From: a virus
Direction: 5' to 3' (one strand)
DNA length: 33,790 bases
Virus record (IMG/VR): IMGVR_UViG_3300046328_000105
Location: 1 to 33,790 of that record
Shown here one piece after another: positions 28,298 through 33,790 of the stretch. The position numbers and the translations under genes were made by a program. Position 1 is the stretch's first letter, and every line of letters starts with the position of its first letter. Below the pieces are notes generated by a model. It saw nothing but the letters and a program-made list of their open reading frames with translations. It did no database searches and was not told the origin of the DNA.

Positions 28298-30186
28298 GGA
28301 GTGGTTCCTGGTTTGTAATTCAATGCGCGGGTAATGCGCTCTTTAATCTTGCGGTCTTTAATCTGATCACGAATCATTTTTACACCCTGCACGATAGGAA
28401 GTGGTATTCCTGTAACTGTTCCTGCAATTGCACCCTCTGCCATTAGCGCCATCATGGTTCTAGCTGTACCTGAGTTATTGATTGACGTAAGCGGGGGAGT
28501 GCTTTGGATGTATTTTAGAACCTGATTCAAATTGCGCACTTCCTCTGCTGATTTTTTACCCAGCACTAAATCAAGTTTGCCATTTTTGTCCAATGCTTTG
28601 ATTGTTTTGTCTAACTTTGATGCAGATATAACTGGAAGATTATCCGAACCCATGCCAGACTCTGCGCTGTCCATTAAGTGACGAACGGTAGCGCCTTGTA
28701 ATTCTTTCCATGCCTGCTGACCTTCTGGAATTGTGCTAAATACACGCTTAATGTGCTGAATCTCAGATGGTCTAGCGCTAAGAATAGTCTTTTGAAATAC
28801 ATCTTCAATCGGCACTCTTGCGTCAGACATGCCTTTTTTTTCTAACAATAGATTGGCCACAATAGCTCGGTTTTCATACTTTTGAGCTTGTCGTGTACGT
28901 TGCGCACGCATGGCGCTTGTAATGTTCCCGCCTACGGGGTCGCCTGCGGTATCTATCGAGCTTTTCAGCATGGATGCAAGGCGCTTGTCATTTGGGGACG
29001 CTGCGCCCATCGCTGATACGGATTGACGGAAGTCTTCTAGCTTTCCTAATGTAGTGGGCAGTGGAACCAATCCGCCTTTATCGTCCAATGATGCAATACC
29101 CAGTCTTACGGCGTTTTGACGTGCTGTGTCAGTGATGCCAGTGATACCAGATACACCCACGGGTTGTTCATTGATAAACCCAATAACAGGGGAAACGTCA
29201 ACCTCCATTGCAGCCTCAGGGGATGCCCTGAAAGCGTCGTACATGCTGCGGGTTTTGGCTTTTTCGGCTTTGTAGCCACTCATTAGAGTATCGACCGCCT
29301 TGATTCCCGTGTTTGATAAGTCGCCAGTCTCTGCTCCGGTATCGTCTAATACTTGTTCAAATTTGGACAATGCAGCGCGGTTGTTTTCCTGTTGACGCTC
29401 TAAAAACTGAGCCTGATATTCTGGCGTTTTGGCTTTTTCTTTTTCCCATGCCAATAAATCAGGACTGCGCTTCATTTCGCCTTCGGATAACTTCAATCCC
29501 GCCATCTCAGCTTCCGTGCCCCTTTGAAGCTCTAGCGGTGTGGCTTGTGAACCTACGGCAGAGCGCAGGTTTTGCTTGGGTGTCTCTGCACTGGTAGAGA
29601 ATCCAACGGCTTCGCGCACTGTGGCGGGGATGTTGGCTACTGACTGGCCTGCTTTTTGAACTACTGGCACTGCACGCTCTGCCATTGCAATAGCTGGTAA
29701 AGCGGCCTGCCTTGCGCCTTGGGCGAGAGTTGTACCCAATGGGCCTACGATAGGGAGAAAAGGCGGGATTGACTGCAATGCCTGACCCGCGCCCTGAACG
29801 ATATCTTGACCAACTTGACCCCTTGGTGCATAGGTAAGTGCAGCGGCTCCTTTGGTTGCAGCCTGCTCGACAAGTTGGTTAGCCTCGCGCGTGCCGAAAG
29901 TACCTCCTAGGATAGATTGAGCAATTCCACCCAATGCACCGCCCATCATGCCTACAGTTCCCCCAATAGCCCCAGTTCCGAGCGTGAGAGCAGCCTCACC
30001 TAGTCCTGCGGCTTGATCAATCAAGCCTGGTTGGGTTGGTTGGGGCTGGTTGGCTTGAGAAAATTGCGCGTTGTTTTCCTCGCCTTTTGCCTGTTGGTAG
30101 GCTTGGGCTACGGTGTCAAACTCAGGCGTGCCACGCTTGCTAGAGTTCTTAACAATCCACGCTGCGTATTCGTCAGCAGTTGCCAT
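28294..30186 (-). CDS. Probable DNA-ejection / internal virion protein, 630 aa
   Basis: The N-terminus ATADEYAAWIVKNSSKRGTP (about 2-21) resembles short conserved repeats at the start of phage ejection and internal proteins. Residues about 55-165 are rich in glycine and alanine with hydrophobic stretches (GTGAIGGTVGMMGGALGG), fit for membrane insertion; the rest is helical and charged. Together with the 480-aa and 270-aa proteins it fits the set of three ejection proteins (gp7, gp20, gp16 in P22) that form the channel through the cell envelope. Starts at TAATG overlapping the preceding gene. Confidence 0.75.
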   Translation of the reverse strand: MATADEYAAWIVKNSSKRGTPEFDTVAQAYQQAKGEENNAQFSQANQPQPTQPGLIDQAAGLGEAALTLGTGAIGGTVGMMGGALGGIAQSILGGTFGTREANQLVEQAATKGAAALTYAPRGQVGQDIVQGAGQALQSIPPFLPIVGPLGTTLAQGARQAALPAIAMAERAVPVVQKAGQSVANIPATVREAVGFSTSAETPKQNLRSAVGSQATPLELQRGTEAEMAGLKLSEGEMKRSPDLLAWEKEKAKTPEYQAQFLERQQENNRAALSKFEQVLDDTGAETGDLSNTGIKAVDTLMSGYKAEKAKTRSMYDAFRASPEAAMEVDVSPVIGFINEQPVGVSGITGITDTARQNAVRLGIASLDDKGGLVPLPTTLGKLEDFRQSVSAMGAASPNDKRLASMLKSSIDTAGDPVGGNITSAMRAQRTRQAQKYENRAIVANLLLEKKGMSDARVPIEDVFQKTILSARPSEIQHIKRVFSTIPEGQQAWKELQGATVRHLMDSAESGMGSDNLPVISASKLDKTIKALDKNGKLDLVLGKKSAEEVRNLNQVLKYIQSTPPLTSINNSGTARTMMALMAEGAIAGTVTGIPLPIVQGVKMIRDQIKDRKIKERITRALNYKPGTTP

Positions 30187-31628
30187 TAGCGACCTCCTGC
30201 CAAGATTGCGTCAGCGGCAGATCGCACGTTATTAGCAGGGGCCACATTGTCCTTGGTGGGGATTTTGGCAAGGTCTGAATTCTCACCAGAATATCGGCGT
30301 GAAACATCTTTAGCCACACGGCTAGAAAAGTCTGTAAATGTCTCACCTGGTTTAACTGCGTAGTCACCAGCTTGAAACGTATCTCTGGCCCGTGTGAGTG
30401 ATCCACGGTTGCCAGCTAACCAATCGACCTTTGCACCCTCTACGGATGATTCAATATCCTTGAGTTTGGCCATGCCACGCAAGAAGCTAGACAACTGTGC
30501 CGGGTTGGCTGTGGCAGGTGGGAAACCCTCCATAACCATTGCAATGTCTTTGTCAGTAGCTGGGCCTGGTGGAAGAGAACTAACCGCCGCAGAGTTTTTC
30601 AGGCGTGTGAACTCTTGACGCAAAGCACTGACTGCGCCTTGTTCGCCTGTTGCTTTTTTGAGCCATTCGGCACTTGACCCCGCTATGCCCCACGCTGAAC
30701 CAATGTCCTTAATACGTCCGGCAAGGTCGCTGTATTGAGCGGCTTGTTGTTTGGTTGCTCCTGCGGTCACTGCCGCATCGTTGATCAACTTGCGGGCACC
30801 TTCTGGTATTTCATTCGCCTTCAAACCTAGTTCTGTCAACTTCACCTGAGTATCAAGGGCAAGTTTTTGACGGTCTAAACCAAGTTGTGCACCTCGTACA
30901 TTGATTTGGTTTTGCAGGTTCTTAACATTCCAATTCTTTTCTGTCAGTCCGGCCTCTTGCAACCGCTGGGAAAAATCAGACTCTACCGCCTTAGTCTTTG
31001 CCTCGGCCTGTGCTTTTAGCAAAGTAGAAGGCTGTAACTCTGCAGCCCGCTGCTCAGTTGAAAACTTGCTTGCGGCTTCAAACATATCTTTAGCGCCTGG
31101 CAGTGCAGACACAATAGAAGATAATCCCTTGAAGGCCATAGCAGGGCCGTATTTTTCCGCAGAATCAGCCAATCGCTCGTAAAGTGCAGCCTCTTCTTGG
31201 TCGCCGCTGTTCTTTTCACCCTCTGCGCGTTTCCTCAATAGCTGAATTGCCACTGTTGGGTTATTTTGCAGAGCGGATAAAACCTCGGTGTTGAATTTGA
31301 GCGTGCCTTGCTGTTGTTCTTTGCTCATCCCCTCTAGATAAGGCTGCATGGCCTTGGCTTGGCTCTCAGGTATGAAAGCAGCCAACTCAGCAGCATCGCG
31401 CATCGTTGGGTTGGGATTGGCAAAGAACTTTCGGCGAGCCAGTTCAGCATTCTGAGCCTGTTGCATCAAAGCCTGTTGCTGTTGTAATCCTGCCTGTTGT
31501 TGTTGTGCTTTAAAAGCTTCATCACGTTGCTGGGCCTGCATACCTTGAATACCAGCACCAAGTTGCATACCCTGCACAGCGGATTGAAACGGGTTTTTTA
31601 GCTGCGATGTGTAATCTATTGGTCCCAT
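30186..31628 (-). CDS. Probable DNA-ejection protein, 480 aa
   Basis: A mainly helical protein with a glutamine-rich N-terminus (AVQGMQLGAGIQGMQAQQRD, then QQQQAGLQQQQALMQQAQ), long charged helices and a variable, less structured C-terminus. Glutamine/alanine-rich helical proteins of this size in the order gp7-like, this protein, larger partner, tailspike match the ejection-protein cluster of P22-like phages, where the middle protein would be gp20-like. The family assignment is from gene order and composition. ATGs around the start are supported by the spacing after the gp7-like gene. Confidence 0.78.
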   Translation of the reverse strand: MGPIDYTSQLKNPFQSAVQGMQLGAGIQGMQAQQRDEAFKAQQQQAGLQQQQALMQQAQNAELARRKFFANPNPTMRDAAELAAFIPESQAKAMQPYLEGMSKEQQQGTLKFNTEVLSALQNNPTVAIQLLRKRAEGEKNSGDQEEAALYERLADSAEKYGPAMAFKGLSSIVSALPGAKDMFEAASKFSTEQRAAELQPSTLLKAQAEAKTKAVESDFSQRLQEAGLTEKNWNVKNLQNQINVRGAQLGLDRQKLALDTQVKLTELGLKANEIPEGARKLINDAAVTAGATKQQAAQYSDLAGRIKDIGSAWGIAGSSAEWLKKATGEQGAVSALRQEFTRLKNSAAVSSLPPGPATDKDIAMVMEGFPPATANPAQLSSFLRGMAKLKDIESSVEGAKVDWLAGNRGSLTRARDTFQAGDYAVKPGETFTDFSSRVAKDVSRRYSGENSDLAKIPTKDNVAPANNVRSAADAILAGGR

Positions 31629-31637
31629 GTGTGTTCC

Positions 31638-32450
31638 TTAGAATATGCCGTATTGGGCCAATGCCGAATTGGTTGCCGACCCAACACCTCCAACATCTTG
31701 GAATGAGCCACTCTGTCTACCAAATCCGCCCATAGACTGCAATAGACCAAACCCACCCTGAACCGCATTGCCGAATTGATTTTGAGCCAATGCGCCACCA
31801 GCCTGAGCCGCGCCTTGTTGACCCATTAAGTTGGCAATGTTAGCGCCAGTTTGCATACCCGCAGAACCAACTCCAGCAGCGGATGATTGTCCAATTTGTG
31901 CAACGTTTTGATTAGTCATTTGCCCCAGTGATGTCATGCCACCTAAGCGAGCATATTGGTCTTGGATTGTCTGCGCAAGTAAAGCTGGGCGAAACTGCGC
32001 TAATGCAGCTTGGGTGTTCCCACCTCGTAGCCCACCAGTAGCCGACGCGTTTTGCAGCATGGCATTTTCACCCTGTTGCAGCATAGCGGTGTATTGTGGC
32101 GAGCTTTGAAGGGCAGATATAGCGCTTTGCTGTGCAGGTGCACCAGATAGGCCCAATAGAGCTTGTTGCTGTGCAAGTGCGGGCGCTCCAGCCTGTGCGT
32201 ATTGAGACAAAGAGCCTAATGCGCCTTGTCCTGCCTGTGAATATGGTTGTAGGAGTTTTTGAATAGCATCAAACTGCCTGCGCTGTTCATCAATTCCACC
32301 CTGTGCGGATGCTGATTGAATGTTAGCAGCTTGAGTTGCTGATTCTTGACCTTCAAGCGCACCGCCTAAAGTTGATCCAATCATGCCGCCCAATGGCCCA
32401 CCGCCTAGGAATGTTCCTGCTATGCCGCCTATTGCTGAAAGTAAACCCAT
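31638..32450 (-). CDS. DNA-transfer protein, P22 gp7-like, 270 aa
   Basis: The N-terminus MGLLSAIGGIAGTFLGGGPL followed by GMIGSTLGGALEG is a hydrophobic glycine zipper. The central signature SSPQYTAMLQQGENAMLQNA then ASATGGLRGGNTQAALAQFR and PALLAQTIQDQY (about 115-165) is characteristic of phage DNA-transfer proteins. The C-terminus is Q/G/A-rich. These are ejected first from the virion and form part of the DNA conduit. It lies directly upstream of the two larger ejection-protein genes. Confidence 0.85.
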   Translation of the reverse strand: MGLLSAIGGIAGTFLGGGPLGGMIGSTLGGALEGQESATQAANIQSASAQGGIDEQRRQFDAIQKLLQPYSQAGQGALGSLSQYAQAGAPALAQQQALLGLSGAPAQQSAISALQSSPQYTAMLQQGENAMLQNASATGGLRGGNTQAALAQFRPALLAQTIQDQYARLGGMTSLGQMTNQNVAQIGQSSAAGVGSAGMQTGANIANLMGQQGAAQAGGALAQNQFGNAVQGGFGLLQSMGGFGRQSGSFQDVGGVGSATNSALAQYGIF

Positions 32451-32514
32451 TGGACAATCCTTTTTTCAAGATGCCGCTGGTCGCAAATATTCTCAGCGGT
32501 CACATTTTACAACA

Positions 32515-32850
32515 TTAGGTTATTTCTCTGCCAGAGATTCGCAAAGTGATTGAACTCGCTGCACTGGCAAGGGTAGAAATAAACCCGCCTGAATCTAGCG
32601 TATGGCCTACTAGCTCTGGGAGGGTGTAGGTTTCGCCAGGTGCAATGGCTCGTGCGCTTACCAGTAAGTTACTAGTGCCAGCCGATCCGCTTACAGTTAC
32701 GACGTTTACCGATAGCGTGACATTACCAGCCGTAGTGTTTGTGGCTGTGGCTTTGTCAATCACTGCCCGGCAATTGGTAGCGGTGTATTGTGTAGTTTGT
32801 GTGTTCTCTGCTTGTTTAGCAGCAACTAATACTTTGGATGTAACTGTCAT
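32515..32850 (-). CDS. Hypothetical structural protein, 111 aa
   Basis: The start ATG has a good AAGGAAG site (an in-frame TTG five codons upstream is rejected). Sequence MTVTSKVLVAAKQAENTQTT, then beta-rich T/V/S segments (NVTLSVNVVTVSGSAGTSNL) and GETYTLPELVGHTLDSGGFI. It looks like a small all-beta virion accessory protein of the kind that often follows fibre-type genes. Function unknown. Confidence 0.75.
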   Translation of the reverse strand: MTVTSKVLVAAKQAENTQTTQYTATNCRAVIDKATATNTTAGNVTLSVNVVTVSGSAGTSNLLVSARAIAPGETYTLPELVGHTLDSGGFISTLASAASSITLRISGREIT

Positions 32851-32858
32851 ATCTTCCT

Positions 32859-33788
32859 TTACCAAGCGGGTATATATCTTGTAGTGCCGTTATCGTTAAT
32901 CGGTATCCACTTTGTCGGATTGCCTGAGGTTGGCCCGTTGGTCATAGTAGCTGCCGCTGCACCTGATCCGTTTGTCAGTGTTACGGATGAGTCTATCAAT
33001 CGCCCTGTGTTGTTTTTCAGGTCCGAGGTAATAGATGCCCCAGTTGCTATCGTGATAGAACCGTCTGCATTGGTTATGGCGATATTTGACCCAGCCGTAA
33101 GGCGTGCGTTTTTCCACACTCCCACGGTTGCGTCATAAATCAACAAACTTCCAGCTAATACGGTAGGTGTGATTTTGACGTTGTGCAGTTCGTCAATCTC
33201 ATAACCGTTATCAACCTTGACGAATATCTTTCCTTGCGTAATGTGCGCGTGAATTACATACCCAACAATAACCAAGTGAATTGGTGCGCTGGGTTTGATG
33301 TTGGTAATTTGACCTGCTGTAGTGCCGGATAAATAGAGAATATCACCGTCTAACCATGTTTCACTTTGAAGCGATCCTGTTGTATTTATGTCCCTAACTA
33401 TTCCGCTAGTGGTTACGAATCCCTCTAGGTTATCTGCAATGGTTTCAGTGACTAATCCGATGGTGTCGCCACTGTTTGCATCGTTATTCGCTTGGGCTAG
33501 TGCAACCTTTGGGCGTTGACCCTGTGCGCCTGAGATTCTCACGCATTGGTAAGCGGCCTCTGTGAGTGTGGCCCCTGTTTTGTTCACTACACGGATAAAC
33601 TGCTCTTGCCCCAATTGGAGATTGACGTTACCGCCCTTTAGCCCAACATCAATAGTCCCGTCGGTATCGTTCCATCGCATACGCCCTACCGCACCCGTAG
33701 TTGGCGCAGTGGTGGACATATCGAGGTAATCAGTTTTTACGTGATTGTTTAAAGGGTCAGGCGCGATATATTCAAGATTCTTGGCGAG
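32859..33788 (-). CDS. Tail-fibre-like structural protein (N-terminus outside window)
   Basis: The frame is open to the right edge of the window (at least 309 codons). An internal ATG at 33719 lacks a ribosome binding site, while the preceding 23 codons (LAKNLEYIAPDPLNNHVKTD then YLD) are in frame, so the gene most likely starts beyond base 33788. The core APTTGAVGRMRWNDTDGTID, GLKGGNVNLQLGQEQFIRV and WLDGDILYLSGTTAGQIT is a type common in beta-rich structural proteins of environmental phages. The C-terminus ends KWIPINDNGTTRYIPAW. Exact role (neck, fibre or decoration) unknown. Confidence 0.75.
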   Translation of the reverse strand, partial: LAKNLEYIAPDPLNNHVKTDYLDMSTTAPTTGAVGRMRWNDTDGTIDVGLKGGNVNLQLGQEQFIRVVNKTGATLTEAAYQCVRISGAQGQRPKVALAQANNDANSGDTIGLVTETIADNLEGFVTTSGIVRDINTTGSLQSETWLDGDILYLSGTTAGQITNIKPSAPIHLVIVGYVIHAHITQGKIFVKVDNGYEIDELHNVKITPTVLAGSLLIYDATVGVWKNARLTAGSNIAITNADGSITIATGASITSDLKNNTGRLIDSSVTLTNGSGAAAATMTNGPTSGNPTKWIPINDNGTTRYIPAW

Positions 33789-33790
33789 AT

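Noticed and set aside
1-33790. CRISPR array or insertion sequence
   Set aside because: No regularly spaced palindromic repeats with unique spacers and no transposase or terminal inverted repeats were seen.

Overview
The window is an almost wholly coding stretch of a tailed double-stranded DNA bacteriophage genome, most likely a short-tailed (P22-like podovirus) phage of a Gram-negative, probably betaproteobacterial host. The phage call rests on a terminase pair, a P22-type portal, a gp7-like DNA-transfer protein with two further probable ejection proteins, a tailspike with P22-type head-binding start and beta-helix body, a lysis cassette, NinB/NinG recombination proteins and a DnaC-type helicase loader. 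The host guess is weak. No integrase, CI-type repressor, tRNA or host gene was found. The sequence is cut inside genes at both ends (a scaffold-like gene at the left, a tail-fibre-like gene at the right) and no major capsid gene is present, so some of the genome lies outside the window.

Layout. (1) 1-9511, minus strand: two tiny membrane peptides, terS, terL, portal, a large repetitive surface protein, three more probable structural proteins and the start of a scaffold-like gene. (2) 9556-17568, minus strand: the early/replication arm, read from a Cro-like regulator at 17.5 kb through a winged-helix protein, a DUF4942 methyltransferase, a zinc-ribbon/MazG-like protein, a replication initiator, a DnaC-like loader, NinB, NinG and small genes. 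(3) 17731-24139, plus strand: the divergent early arm of small accessory genes, a Sak4-type ATPase with an SSB-like partner, a Gp157-family protein and two paralogues; it ends at a clear terminator. (4) 24187-33788, minus strand: lysis genes, tailspike, three DNA-ejection type proteins and neck/fibre-like proteins. On a circular or concatemeric map, regions 1 and 4 would form one continuous late unit.

Most striking signals. A repeated promoter/operator cassette (a GTAA-N6-TTAC site overlapping the -10 hexamer, followed by an ACAAAGGAAACCAAC-like leader) heads most early transcription units on both strands. The replication initiator gene contains eight direct repeats with 11-bp period next to hexamer repeats, in the inter-domain linker where lambda keeps its origin in gene O. 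A structured RNA element of about 150 nt, with a terminator whose T-tract abuts a start codon and with a competing long-range pairing, sits between the MazG-like gene and the gene upstream of the initiator. Several genes too short for ordinary ORF calling are also described.
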